A stretch of DNA of 64,000 nt. It comes from Pristionchus mayeri. Taxonomy: Eukaryota > Nematoda > Chromadorea > Rhabditida > Neodiplogasteridae. The notes beneath the pieces were generated by a model that ran no database searches, had not been told where the DNA came from, and saw only the letters and a program-made list of their open reading frames with translations. This document shows positions 11,701-23,962 of this stretch, piece by piece (position 1 is the stretch's first letter; each line of letters opens with the position of its first letter). Position numbers and translations under genes: made by a program. The stretch spans positions 6,758,001 through 6,822,000 of the forward strand of contig BTRK01000001.1 in NCBI GenBank assembly GCA_036245805.1. Reading direction: 5' to 3'.

Positions 11701-12343
11701 GTGCACACTATCTCGCTGTAGAGAAAGCGAGAGAGCATGCAAACAGGAGAGAGCCAGAAGAGTACTCGAAACTCTGCCGCAAATAAATCAAATTTGCAGA
11801 ATTCCCACCGCAGGCGCGTTACTGGATCGGGCTCAAGAATAATGGCGAACACTTCGCATGGGCTGATGGGGTTCGATTGATGATCTGCGACTGGATAATA
11901 CTTTCTATTTGAGTCAACTGAGGACTTCACTTACTGGGCGCCTGACCATCCAGTTACTGGCCAGAATTGCGTGTATGAAGAGCAGCAGAAAGACAACACC
12001 TCGCTAGGGTACGGTTTCTCGATATACCGAATTCGGTAGATTCAGTAGTGGCACGACCAGTCAAGCATAGTATGTCCTACTCCAACAGTGAAAAGAGGGG
12101 AAAAGAGAGATAGATCTTATCGTATAGGGACGATACAATACCCACAAAGTTATCGCTTGTGTTTCGTGAAATTAATCACACTTGTTTCGTGAAATTAATC
12201 ACACGTGTTTCGTGAAATTAATCACATTTCGATGAGTTTCTCACTGCAGATTCTCGGCTCCTTGTGAGGATCCTGTGAAGTATTCGATGGCGTACGCATG
12301 CCAACTCCGTCCGTGCGATTCGCAGTACGACTGCTGGTCGTGA
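8780..12343 (+). CDS. Secreted C-type lectin / von Willebrand A / C-type lectin protein
   Basis: Predicted secreted protein of about 528 aa in 14 exons: 8780-8876, 9018-9151, 9443-9584, 9705-10013, 10267-10358, 10402-10493, 10656-10742, 10784-10857, 10912-11019, 11067-11138, 11382-11501, 11800-11870, 11914-12008, 12250-12343 (stop TGA). Exon 1 encodes a signal peptide (MKIALIIASVAVAALS). Domain order: CTLD 1 (from CRTGF to ALCVYYPE, with YWIYTV, FWLDAYC, WRDGTPTNY), a VEP repeat linker, a vWA domain (IVFIVDASADMT, GMTFGTGHFESN, GTASSMAE, ASPGFYI), then CTLD 2 (CFCPDG, YWIGLKNNGEHFAWADG, STEDFTYWAPDHP, CVYEE, CQLRPC). The vWA MIDAS start DASAD lacks the second serine of DxSxS. Nematodes have many CTLD/vWA proteins, often linked to intestinal secretion and pathogen response; that role is inference here. 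The exon 4 donor is uncertain: phase requires gtccgt at 10014. Confidence 0.88.
8919..8998. repeat. 80-bp MITE-like foldback in intron 1 of the lectin gene
   Basis: Inverted ends taggtaggatgggaac and gttctcatccgaccta with arms continuing through acgtcatgcc / ggcatgacgt. The ends match those of the larger element at 27191-27662, so it may be a deletion derivative of that family. Confidence 0.7.
9826..9869 (+). repeat. In-frame VEP coding repeat
   Basis: Tandem 9-bp gtagagcct units (five VEP triplets) inside exon 4 of the lectin gene encode a proline-rich linker between CTLD 1 and the vWA domain. Such arrays vary in copy number by slippage. Confidence 0.8.
10103..10170. repeat. Intronic hairpin
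   Basis: Inverted repeat ttctcgttattatcttatct / agataagataataaaaacga with a 20-bp loop, inside the intron between exons 4 and 5 of the lectin gene. Confidence 0.7.
10541..10643. repeat. Intronic foldback, second copy of the 5694-5787 family
   Basis: Ends ttcgggaaacgataccacgc and gcgagctatcgtttctcgaa, nearly filling the intron 10494-10655. The 3' end with the following gaactctatt resembles the copy in the receptor gene. Confidence 0.7.
11514..11655. repeat. 142-bp MITE-like foldback in the CTLD 2 intron
   Basis: Perfect terminal inverted repeats ctagggttctcttattggaa and ttccaataagagaaccctag, in the intron between exons 11 and 12 of the lectin gene. No coding capacity. Confidence 0.8.
12158..12226 (+). 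repeat. Three tandem 23-24-bp repeats in the last lectin intron
   Basis: Unit tgtttcgtgaaattaatcac repeated three times back to back with single-base differences in the joining base. Confidence 0.85.
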
Positions 12344-12420
12344 ATTGCTTTGAGGAATCGTCGGACTCTCTCCTAATCACACGCTCTCTCGTAGGTCAGA
12401 GCAAGTGAGAGAGTGTATTA

Positions 12421-14434
12421 TATGACTGACTATCTGAGAGAACCGAGCAATTCCACCTATAGGCCGTACAGCGAAAAATGAAAGTTCATATAAATATAGT
12501 CCTAGGGGTAACTTTTCACGTAGACTTCGAAAATCAACCTTAGAAAGCCGTATCTCTGATCTCTGATCCATCATTTCGTGTGACGCGCTGAAGTTGGGTG
12601 GTCGGTTTTTCTATCTTTTAAACGGCTCATCCAAAACCCATAAATGCATAGTAATTCTGAAAGAGCTCGACGAGATAAGCATTTTTACTGCTAGAAGTGA
12701 AACGCTAGTTCATCTGGGAAAAACTTATCGTCATTTGAATTATCAAATTGATCGTCGTAAAAATGTTACATGCGAAGCGCACTTTTAAGTATGTTCATTA
12801 AATTCCTCGTGAAAAGTTACCCTTAGATGCAAATTTCGGCGCAAAATAAGGCGCACCCAAGGGGTTTCCCAATTAGCGGAAAAGGACTCAATTGTTAGGA
12901 ATTTCAGTTTTTTCGTTTCTATCGTCTCCATTTTCACTATTTCGAAGCAGGGTTGACGAAAAAATAAGTTTCAAGATTGAGAAATGTGAATTATCATCGA
13001 AAAATCCGTGTTTGAATCGTTCGAAAAATATCGGATTTCGAATTCCCGATTTTGCTCAAATTTGGGCATCTGAAAGTGTGGATTTTCGAACATTTGAAGA
13101 TGCGCTTTCTGCATGAAGTAAAGAATACTTCCGTATGAATAAGAAAATGGGCATATAAGCTTCTGTGCGCACTTCTAGGTTCGGGTTTTTGACATTGAAC
13201 ATTGCAAAATTGGTACTATCGACAAACATTTTACGATTGAAATCGACTGAAATCAAGCCAATTTGTTGATTTCACACCACAATGCAATTTATAATGCAAA
13301 AATAAAGCAGCATATTCGGATCATTAGTACGTAAATACGCAATCAATTATTATGACAAATCTAGATTTTGAATAAATTGGATCCAAAATATCTTCTAAAT
13401 TGGAGCACCTGTCGAACTTGTTTTTATTTATTGTTACTAATCTACTACTCTCATATAGCCAACTATAAATTACGAATGTTTTTAGAGCGAAATGGCTGAA
13501 ATTTCAGTGGGTAAACTTTGGGAAAATCGAGAATCTGAGTCATTTTTTTGCGAAATAAGATATCCGCAATTTTTGATGCTTTATTTTTGCATTATAAATT
13601 GCATTGTGGTGTGAAATCACCAAATTGACTTGATTTCAGTCGATTTCAATCGTAAAATGTTTGTCGATAGTACCAATTTTGCATGTTCAATGTCAAAAAT
13701 CAATGTCAAAAATTTTGCATGTTCAATGTCAAAAACCCGAACCTAGAAGTGCGCACAGAAGCTTATATGTACATTTTCTTATTTACGTGGAAGTATTCTT
13801 TACTTCATGCAGAAAGCGCATCTTCAAATGTTCGAAAATCCACACTTTCAGATGCCCAAATTTGAGCAAAATCGGGAATTCGAAATCCGATATTTTTCGA
13901 ACGATTCAAACACGGATTTTTCGATGATAATTCACATTTCCCAATCTTGAAACTTATTTTTTCGTCAACTCTGCTTCGAAATAGTGAAAATGGAGACGAT
14001 ATAAACGAAAAAACTGAAATTCCTAACAATTGAGTCCTTTTCCGCTAATTGGGAAACCCCTTGGGTGCGCCTCTTTTCGCGTGCAACTTTGTCCCTAGGG
14101 ATAATTTTTCAAGAGGATTCGAATAAACATAGTTAAAAGTGCGCATGGTGTGAACAAACATACATGTAGGCAATTTTGAAATTTCAAACGGCCGCAACTT
14201 TTTTCACAGATGAGATAGCCCTTCACTTATATGGGGTTTGGATGATCCGTTCAAAAGTAAGAAAAAACTACCTCAGCGTTGAGGCGCGCCACAGAAAACG
14301 AGGGGTCAGAGATACGGCTTCCTAAGGTCGATTTTCGAACTCTACGTGAAAAGTTACCCCTAGGGGAATTTCAAAATCAGCACTTTACTTTTCGCTGTAC
14401 GGCATCTGGTCAGTTCTCTCAGATAGTCACTCAT
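12421..14434. repeat. 2-kb foldback element A
   Basis: Long inverted repeat starting about 80 bp after the lectin stop codon. The outer ends are gactatctgagagaa and its complement; arms carry the shared blocks ctaggggtaacttttcacgt, cgaaaatc and ccgtatctctga. The centre is near 13440 (ttgcattataaattgcattg-like loop). The right arm has an extra tandem duplication at 13683-13733 (atgttcaatgtcaaaa twice). No transposase; a non-autonomous foldback transposon is likely. Confidence 0.85.
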
Positions 14435-16313
14435 ATGAGTGACTATCTGAGAGAATTGAGCTATTCTACCTATGAGCCGTACAGCAAAATATGAAATTTC
14501 ATATAAATGTAGTCCTAGGAGTAACTTTTCACATAGAGTTCGAAAATCTACTTTAGGAAGCCGTATCTCTAACCCGTCATTTCATGTTCTGCGCTGAACT
14601 TGAGCTGTCGGTTTTTCTAACTTTTGAACGGCGCATCCAAACCCCTTACATTTATAGTATTCCTGAAAGATCTCGACGAGATAAGTATTTTCACTGTTGG
14701 AAGTGAAAGGCTAGCTCATCTGTGAAAAAAGTTGAGACCATTTTAAATGTTAAAATTTTTATTGTGAAAACATATATTCCGGGGTGTAATTTTAAGTATG
14801 TTCATTGGATTCCCCGTGAAAATATACCCCTAGAACCAAATTTTCACTCGTAAATTCGCGGGACAATGATATTTCCCGAAATTCGGAAAAGGGAAGTATG
14901 GTGAATCACTAAATTTCTGAAATCTCGTACATTTGGGATTTCAAAATTTTACCAATTTGGAAATGTTCTCAATACTGTACTTTAACTTTTTATGCATAAT
15001 TAGAGAGTGTTCTCTCCAATAAACATGACTTACGACATCAAAAAATCATTTTTTCACTTCACAATTTCTCAAATTTGCACGTTGCCAACTCAATAATTCG
15101 AGTCCGCTTGACGCTTTAGCTGCAGCCAAGTTGTAGCATGCCTCGACATGAGTGAAAATGGGTGGAACAGTCCTCCTCCAATATATCGGGGCTGTAGTTA
15201 TTGACGCCCGAATATGGGTGTAAGACTGTCTCCGAAAATATTTAAATTCATTTTGGGAGTTAATTTTGAGAATTCTGATTGGATATTGATGTAAGTATTA
15301 TCTTCGTAACCTGAGGAATCATATACGTATGGAAAAGCGACCGTTTGAACAATTTTTCAAAAATCGAAATTTTCAATTATCGAAAATTTCGGAAATTTTG
15401 AAAGGGAAAGAGGGGTGAATTTTTCTGTAAAGTGTATACACCAGATTACGAAAACATTATTTACAGCAATATCTAATCGGAATTCTCAAAATTAACTCCC
15501 AAAATCAATTTAAATATTTCCGGACACCGTATTCTACCCCTATTCGGGCGTCAATAACTACAGCCCCGATGTATTGGAGGAGGACTGTTCTACCAATTTT
15601 CACTCATGTCGAGGCATGCTACAACTTGGCTTCAGCTAAAGCGTCAACTGGACTCGAATTGTTGAGTTGGCAACGTGCAAATTTGAGAAATTGTGAAGTG
15701 AGAAAATGATTTTTTGATGTCGTAAGTCATGTTTATTGGAGATAACACTCTCTAATTATGCATAAAAAGTTGAAGTACAGTATTGAGAACATTTCCTAAT
15801 TGGTAAAATTTTGAAATCGCAAATGTACGAGATTTCAGAAATTCAGTGATTCACCATACTTCCCTTTTCCGAATTTCGGGAAATATCATTGTCCCGCGAA
15901 TTTACGAGTGAAAATTTGGTTCTAGGGGTATATTTTCACGGGGAATCCAATGAACATACTTAAAATTACACCCCGGAATATATGTTTTCACAATAAAAAT
16001 TTTAAAAATTTAAATGGCCTCAACTTTTTTCACAGATGAGCAAGCCTTTCACTTCCAACAGTGAAAATACTTATCTCGTCGAGATCTTTCAGGAATACTA
16101 TAAATGTAAGGGGTTTGGATGCGCCGTTCAAAAGTTAGAAAAACCGACAGCTCAAGTTCAGCGCAGAACATGAAATGACGGGTTAGAGATACGGCTTCCT
16201 AAAGCAGATTTTCGAACTCTATGTGAAAAGTTACCCCTAGGACCACATTTATATGAAATTTCATTTTTTGCTGTACGGCCTGAGGTCAGTCCTCTCAGAT
16301 AGTCACTCATATG
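14435..16313. repeat. 1.9-kb foldback element B, same family as A
   Basis: Second long inverted repeat, centre near 15390, sharing terminal 200-400 bp with element A (tatctgagagaa, gccgtacagcaaaa, ctaggagtaacttttcacat) but with unrelated middle arms. Its left end abuts the right end of A, forming the perfect palindrome tcactcatatgagtga and flanks at 14414-14455. It separates the lectin gene from the lipase gene. Confidence 0.85.
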
Positions 16314-16560
16314 GAGAGAGTGAGACCACATTGCTCATTGTTTTGTAATGCGTTTCATTGTGAACAATAAATGCATTTGAATGAGAGGAGATTTCAATGA
16401 TAAATTCACATACGATCACAGTCATAACTAGCGATTAAATTTTGCTGGTCGCGAATGATCTTTTTCATGAAGTGAAATACATTGCGCACAATAAATATCA
16501 TACATTCGAAAGAGAATAATTCTAGCCAAGCATTTTTTCAAGGCAAAAAGAGGGACCGAT

Positions 16561-18003
16561 CTACTTTCTCCTTCCCTTGACTGCCTCGAGCACGCTCTTG
16601 ACCGCACTTCCGACCGTTCTTCTTCCGGTGTGGTAGGCAGGCGGTTCGTCGACCGTCGTATTCGTGCACCCTGAGGCACCGTAGCCAGTAACCTCCAAAT
16701 TTCTGTTAGTTGACATTAAAAATTGTGCAAACTAGGAGGTTGAAGTAGTGCCGATGCTTCCACATGTAGACTTCCGTATCATCCGGCTATAAAGAACAAA
16801 ATCCGCTTTTGAGAGAGCACGTGTTTTACATTGGCAAAAGAACGGTTAAACAAGAAATTGTATCTTGATTGTTCGTTCGCTTAAAAAAACATGCATAATG
16901 GAGATATCAAATTCTGGAGAAGCAAAACCTACATTGAACATGATCTGGTCGCTGCATGCCATGTCTTCATTGATGGGCTGTCCCAAGCACTGGATGTACT
17001 GAGAGCCAGCTGTCATCGAATGGGGATACCTAAGACGACTAGGCATGAAAAATAGAGAAAAATATACACCGAATTCGATAATGGGCTCGTGGGAGGATAG
17101 TGTTGTGTGTGTCTTTCTCAAAATGATGAATCGCAAATTAGTAGATTCTCACCAAATCTCACTGCCGTGATGGCACGCCTGATTGGACTCGTCCGTAAGG
17201 CAGGGTCTGGAAACAAGCATAGTAGAAACCACGTTTGACACCACTGTCTGTTCATTCTGCAAACTTTCACAGCTCAAACTGTTGAAGAGTATGCGATAAT
17301 ACGATTATCGTAATTTCCATGTCAACTGGAACGAGATACCGTAACCTTGAATCATATTAGTTACCTGCTGCCGTTGTCCAGAGGAGTGGCGGTGTTGTTC
17401 TTCTTGCATGTCGGTCCGTGCGGAATGATGTCGTCAGAGAAAACGACGCGGTAGCTGGAATGAACGGTAATGACCTCCTGTTAAAGCAGAAGGAGCCAAC
17501 CATCAATTTTCTAATCCCACAATATGTGCTGAGAAAAGTCGATCTATCTAGCTAAAGTGATTAATAATCTCTCTACCTGGACAATAGTCAACATCATAGA
17601 CTCTCAATGTACCTCTTTATGCCCAGTCCGTCGAATGCCATCGCGTATTTGTAACTGCCGGTGCGAGGCTGCCCGTAGGTATAGAGCAGGACGGAGGAAG
17701 CAGGACGGTAGCCTGGCAATGGTGGAAGCCAAAGGTGAGAAACACCGCGCATTCGAATCTGTACTCGAGAGATAGCCTTCAGTATCGTGAAATAGTTGGT
17801 TGCTATTTTAGCCAAAGGTAGTAGAGATTACATTTGTGGACTGTAGCAGCTGCAGCAAGGGATGCGAGAGCGCCGCCGAGCGAGTGTCCGGTGAATGTGA
17901 TCTTATAGTCCTCAAGAATGAGAAGATATTTCGACAGCTTGCAATGGATTTGTGCGTAGTGTCGGGAAAATAATGGACAAAACAAGGAAAAAATGTGTCC
18001 CAT
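16561..18003 (-). CDS. Class 3 lipase (alpha/beta hydrolase), 5' end missing
   Basis: Predicted triacylglycerol lipase of the nematode class 3 family. Minus-strand exons: 17832-17937 (possibly to 18003), 17613-17712, 17365-17454, 17153-17206, 16933-17029, 16733-16786, 16561-16692 (stop TAG), phases consistent, about 210 codons. Visible motifs in order: FTGHSLGGALASLAA (nucleophile serine), VLLYTYGQPRTGSYKYA, SYRVVFSDDIIPHGP (catalytic aspartate), CHHGSEIW followed by YPHSMTAGSQY, CLGQPINEDMACSD, and KHRHYF (catalytic histidine region). The triad therefore looks intact. The usual N-terminal third, with signal peptide and oxyanion loop, is not found: upstream of residue HYAQIHCKLSKY the frame runs to an ATG at 18003 without a good acceptor. 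It may be a 5'-truncated pseudogene, or have distant first exons. An orphan last exon of a sister copy lies at 6757-6888. Confidence 0.82.
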
Positions 18004-20279
18004 TCGTGCTCATGTCACAACAACTGTTTTTGAAGTTACCTGAAACTCGGGACGCGCGAGATAATCCAGTACCGACGCACTGCGCTGTGCACTGCGCTGT
18101 GGAGGTGAGTAGAGAGTCTCTTTGGATTAATGAGATATTACAAGGAATTGCGCTCGCAACATAACCGCGGTTACTCGCAACTACGATGATCGCGCATAAC
18201 ATAAAAACTACAATTTAAAAAAATACGACAGTGTCGGTATCGCCGGGAAAAATATATTGTCGAATAGTAGGAAAACGAGGAAGTTATCAAACGAGTTATC
18301 AAGCATTGCAATAATATAGTCACTGCCACACGCGATCAACGAGTAAAATGACATCGAACAGCTCCTCTATTAACCCAATGTCCTATCGCGAATGGATGTA
18401 CAATGATCTGCCCTTTCGACCACCATAACCTAGCAGGTCATACCTTCGGTCAGTCGCAGATCTTCGAATGTATCGATGCATCATCAGAGATGCTTGAGAG
18501 AGCCCTCATTTGACGTGGCGAACATAGAGCAGAGTAATGCAATGATCATTAATGATATTTGTGTGCTGTATTTTCCATACTATCATATTAAAAGGCGGTC
18601 TAAACACTGTATGTAAGTGGGATAATATTATTTGTGTGTATATCGCTCACCAATCCTCATTTGACCAAGAATAGCACCAAACATCCAAGTTGAGGAGCGT
18701 TTGTAGCTCCAATTCCACTGGCAGCGTCCTTTTCGTTATACTTTCCAATCGAGCTACATTCAGCCATCCAAGTTAAGATTCATCTGCTCAGAACGAATAA
18801 CCACCCATAGTATATGCCAGGTAAATTACAAATATTTTCTTGTTTTTTCTCATAAAACAAAGCTATTCGCATAGTTAAATTCGAATTACACCGACTGTAT
18901 CCCCTCTAGGGGAATTTATGATGGCATTAGTTTGGGAGCATACACATATATAACATACACATAGTGGCTTATTGAACTATTTTTTCGTGTTACTCCTTCT
19001 TTAAAAAAATCGAAAAAAAATACATTTTTTAACTAAAATTTTAGCTCCCGTGAAAAAAAAACGTTCCACACGTCTACGAGATGTTAACAGATTCGGATTC
19101 TACGATATTTTTCACGCATAGTATACGTCTTTACGATCGAATTGAAGGAGAGATATGTTGTTTAAAATCGCGTTTTATGTGCAATTTTCGGTAGTCACCA
19201 CGACATAGGAGCGCATATTGCCGAAATCTAAACGAACCTCGATAATTTAAACGATTTTTCTGATGGTACACAAAGAAAAATAGCATTGAAAAATTAACGA
19301 ATTTAAAGACATTCTGAAAATTCGATTTTTTCAGCATCGAAAAAATCGAATTTTTCGAAAATTGATATTTCTTGGCTATTTTAGTAAAAATGAGTTTACA
19401 TAATGCTACTAAGAATTACTACCTACTTTTGGACCATTTGAAGATCGTCCGGACTCCAGACAATCGATTAAGAGCAATTTTATGCAGTAACTGCTTTATG
19501 ATATTCCCGCTACTAAGCCGCAGAACAGTGCTGACAGATCCTTCATAACGACGAGATCGATGTGTTATCCATAGATGCAGTGATCGCATACTCAGTACGA
19601 AACATTCAGAGTAGTTCCAAGTCTTGAATAAGATACGAAAATAAACAAAAATGAATAGGCCACAAAAATTCCACCGAACCGCAAAGATAACCATAATAAA
19701 GAGCGGGCGTTATCCATGCCGGGTCTAAGAATTGAGAATAAGTGAAACATTATGATTACTCGTCGTACACGCGGATCTGCCAGAGAGATGAAAGGCGGCC
19801 AGCCGGGATGTGAATAATAGATATATTATGCCTGCGAGGAAGTTGTTTTGTGATTTTGCGGATTTGCGTTACAAGCATCTCCTTTATGTTCAAGTTTGAT
19901 AAAATTATGATCGGTCCTCCCCGTGGAAGGTGAAGAATATACCACTACAATATCCACTGAACAAAACCCTCTCCCAAATAACATTAGTGCCCATCATTAG
20001 TGAAATACAATTATCCCGAGATTGAGTATCGAATGAATAAGAATCTGAGCAAAACCAAATCACCAGGCAAAACATATCGAAATAATACTATTAATTTCGA
20101 ACGAGATGGATTTACTTATCCATCAAAAAGCATCGCATTCCAAGTTTTGACCAAATCCGAGAAAATGCCAATTCAGCTCGATTCTTAGATGAATGGCAGT
20201 GATATTCCACTGTTATTTCTCAAAATTCCTGATTTGTTTATCCGGTAAGTGCTAAATCGTTGTCCTATTCCCATTGACG
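18004..20279. other. Gene-poor stretch with fragments of dispersed repeats
   Basis: No intact gene. Holds one copy of a ~310-bp duplicated segment (18344-18655, see that entry), a stretch at 18990-19140 that resembles the arms of the foldback at 40.05-41.07 kb (cgttccacac, gattcggattctacg), and an isolated motif at 20033 reading MNKNLSKTKSPG that recurs at 22.76, 23.88, 35.14 and 57.58 kb. Confidence 0.5.
18344..18655. repeat. Duplicated segment, copy 1 (decayed gene fragment)
   Basis: About 85-90 percent identical by eye to 28203-28531, from gatcaacgag through tcataccttcggtcagtcgc to gtgtgtatatcgctca. On the minus strand both contain an exon-like piece ending at a donor (cttcgaagatctgcgactga then ccgaag/gtatgacc). 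Both copies have in-frame stops in the frame that other, more distant copies (21.76, 26.87, 54.08 kb) would suggest. Confidence 0.7.
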
Positions 20280-21567
20280 TTATGAGAGACTTTTTGTGTC
20301 AGTGAACATGTGTTTGGCAAAGTGCGAAAAATCAAAATCGCCCATAATGTGCCTACATGTAGTACTCGACGAGCATAGCTCGGGTGTCCCATCAGGAGTG
20401 TTCTAGATCACTCTCTGCGAAATGGGACACGTTTAAATTTTAATATTGAAATTTCGAATTTTGTCAATTCGAAACCGATTTGAATCACTGATGTCTCAAA
20501 AAAATCACTAATATTCCATGGATTATATGTAACAAATTATAGAATGATTGGGCATCAACTCGTGAAGAAACATCAAAAAAATTTATTTTTAAATTTTTAA
20601 TTTATTCAGATGGGTGGGTAGCCACCATTTTTATTCTTTTATTATCTCGAGCTTTATGCATACTATCAGTTGAAAAAAATTCAAAAAAAAATGAAAAATA
20701 CAGTTTTTGAGATATTGAAATAAAATCATTTCGTGATCACGTCAAACTACCGTACTCTTGTGATGAGAGAGTGTGCAGATTGAACAAACGATTACACGAA
20801 TTGCATTGAGGTGGAGGGTGATGCTGGATTTCCGTAAGGTTACATGAGTCACACCATCCAGACTGTGTCAGGTATCATTTGTCGGATACCGTAGTCTGAA
20901 TTACTGTAACACCGATATTGTGGATACACCGAATGGTGCCAATCAATCCGTAGTGGCACAATAGATGGAATGGCTGGAATGAATTTATGAAACATACAGT
21001 AATCCTTATACCGTACCCTGACAATCGTGAACTAAATTCGTGTAATCGTCTCTTCAATCTGCACACTCTCTCATCACTAGAGTACGGTTGTTTGACGTGA
21101 TCACGAAATGATTTTATTTCAATATCTCAAAAACTGTATTTTTCATTTTTTTTTGAATTTTTTTCAACTGATAGTATGCATAAAGCTCGAGATAATAAAA
21201 TAATAAAAATGGTGGCTACCCACCCATCTGAATAAATTAAAAATTTAAAAATAAATTTTTTCGATGTTTATTCAGGAGTTGATGCCCAATCATTCTAGAA
21301 TTTGTTACATATAATCCATGGAATATTATCAATTTTTTGAGGCATCAACCATTCAAATCTATTTCGAAATGGAGAAATTCGAAATTTCAATGTCAAGATT
21401 TAAATGTGTCCCATTTCGCAGAGAGTGATCTGGAACACTCGGGATGGGGCACGCGAGCTATGCTCGTCGAGTACTACATGTAGGCACATTATAGGCGATT
21501 TTGATTTTTCGCACTTTGCCAAGGGTCTTCACAAATATGTTCACTGACTCAAAAAGTCTCTCTTATG
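20280..21567. repeat. 1.29-kb foldback element
   Basis: Arms of about 600 bp, centre near 20920. Outer ends are tatgagagactttttgtgtc and gactcaaaaagtctctctta. Arms include acatgtagtactcgacgagc and its complement and AT-rich inner parts (taaaatttttaatttattca region). Substitutions between arms are visible, so it is not an assembly mirror. No coding frame. Confidence 0.88.
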
Positions 21568-22989
21568 CATTACGCCGTAAGCAAATGCGATTATTGCATT
21601 CTCGATTCGGGGTCAAGAAAGGCTCCAATTTCAATAAGAAAAGAAGGCAATAGCATAATTTGAAACAAAATCTATGCAAATTTTGCGTATTAGCATGATA
21701 TGAATACCTACTCCGAAAAAAACTACGATAAGGCATGATATAAGTGGTCGTACCTTCGGCCATCCGCAGATCCTCGAAGGAGCGCCTGGGAGTCCTTCTT
21801 CCGTGAGACGAACAATTCTGAAAATATCTTTGTTAATAAACATACACATAATTCAGGAACTCATGTATTATCCTCCTTTGCATGATGTCGCACGGGATTC
21901 CGAAGACACATGACGGGTTATCTGGAAATAATCAGGAATTCGAATTGAAAATAACTTAAAACGCTGGTGAGATCACTGTAGAGTAGAAGGAGTCGGCTGC
22001 AGCTGTAACTACGGGCCCTCGTGCATAGCGAGCCATTATGTTCATTTGTCGATTCTTAAAAGCAACATTGTCGCAATCGAATTTACCGTTTCCATTCAGC
22101 AGGTAAATGCGTGCCGCAATATTCATATTTCTTCTCGACACCACCTATACATTTAATATCATCTCGTTATTTGTTGGTTTTCAAACATCCAATTAGCAAC
22201 TAACTTTTCTAAGGATATTTTAAAAACTGAACGAGTTCCGAGTTGCATCTACCAGGAAATATAGTTAATTTTTTAGAAGCACAAACCTGGAATCTCATCG
22301 GTCTCATCAGTACTTCTTATTCACATGGTCATTTCGAAACCGACGATCACCTAGAAACCCAGTAGATAATCAGTTAATCTGCACTGCTTTCAAATATTAT
22401 CTGACACTGTCATGCAAGGGCAATGATATTAGTTATTTTTCCAACCACCATCAATCAAATCAATATTCCCCCACTCACATCAATGATCTGCGTGCGTGTG
22501 GTCTCCATGCAGCAGCAGCTGCGTCCTCACATCTGCTGCAGCACGACGAACATAGAGGCGGGTATACGACCTTTAGATGGAGGAGTGTGACTGTATTTAT
22601 TTCACACTCTCTCGTCGATTTCTCGAATTATCGAATTATCTCTGAGCCTGAAATCGATCTGTATGCTACAGTAATGCACATTTTTACGTCAATACTCGCT
22701 TGTGTTTGATTAGTTATTTTTAGACCAGTCGTCGCAGGAACATCTCGAACGTATACATCGAATGAATAAGATTCTGAGCAAACCCAAATCAGCAGGCAAA
22801 AATAGCGAAATAATACTATTAATTTCATAAAACATACAGTTAATATGTGTCTCACTCAGGAAAACACCAGACAAGCTTGCATAAACTATCCACAGGTTGT
22901 ATGCGAATCTCAACGATCTAATTGCAGGACAAATTTATTTTATTTTTATCCGCAAGGAGAAATGAACAGCAAAGGCGGGTATTATATGT

Positions 22990-23475
22990 TCAAAATCATG
23001 CGCCGACTTTGGGTCACCGGCTTGACTTTGGGTCACCAGCTTGACTTTGGGCCACCGGCTTGACTTTGGGCCACCGGCTTGACTTTGGGTCACCAGCTTG
23101 ACTTTGGGCCACCGGCTTGACTTTGGGTCACCAGCTTGACTTTGGGCCACCGGCTTGACTTTGGGTCACCAGCTTGACTTTGGGTCACCAGCTTGACTTT
23201 GGGCCAACGGCTTGACTTTGGACCACCGGCTTGACTTCGGGTCACAAGCTTGACTTTGGGCCACCGGCTTGACTTTGGGTCAACAGCTTGACTTTGGGCC
23301 ACCGGCATGACTTTGAGTAACCAGCTTGACTTTGGGCCACCGTCTTGACTTTGGCCACCGGCTTGACTTTGGGCCACCGGCTTGACTTTGGGTCACCAGC
23401 TTGACTTTGGGCCACCGACTTCACTTTGGGTCACCAGCTTGACTTTGGGCCACCGGCTTGACTTTGGGTCACTTA
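22990..23475. repeat. 19-bp minisatellite
   Basis: About 25 tandem copies of cttgactttgggccaccgg, alternating loosely with cttgactttgggtcaccag. The alternation of the two variants suggests an original 38-bp dimer unit. Open frames through it are by-products of the repeat. Confidence 0.95.
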
Positions 23476-23962
23476 CAAATTGAAATGATCGGAAAATCAG
23501 CGAAGCTCAGTACTCAACAGCCCTAACCTATCTCTTTCGCAAGAAACGAGCGGATCAACAAAATTATTTTTTCCCAATCGCATCTTCTCATTTTCATTTT
23601 CATATCATGATTTTCGGTGGCGCTCCTGGCATCAGGTTCTGCATCAGTGCGGCTGCAGGAAGAGAGAGAAGGACGGGCCAGACGACCTGGAGAAGATGGA
23701 ACATGACTCTCTTAACTTGAATACTCTCTAGTAGTCTATCTCTCTGGTTCAATTGCCTCTGAGCCTGTAATCGATCCACTGGATACAGTAATGTAATTTT
23801 TAACCTTTCATAATCGGCTTAATTGATTATATATTTTTAAACAAAGAAGCGAAGTAAAACTATCCCGAACTTATACGTTGAATGAAGAAGAATCTGAGCA
23901 AAACCAAATCACCAGGCCTCTTTCATCTTACCACGCACTCCAATCGGCCAGGTGTGATAGTA

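Noticed and set aside
18003..18202. Upstream lipase exon ending ...SVLDYLARPEFQ at a gtaact donor (minus strand, near 18045-18085)
   Set aside because: No match to the family at this point and no acceptor or phase support; left out of the gene model.
22935..23424. Repeated AQSQAG/PKSSRWPKVK peptide frames on the minus strand
   Set aside because: 19-bp minisatellite is not a multiple of three; the frame changes with each unit and only looks like a repeat protein.
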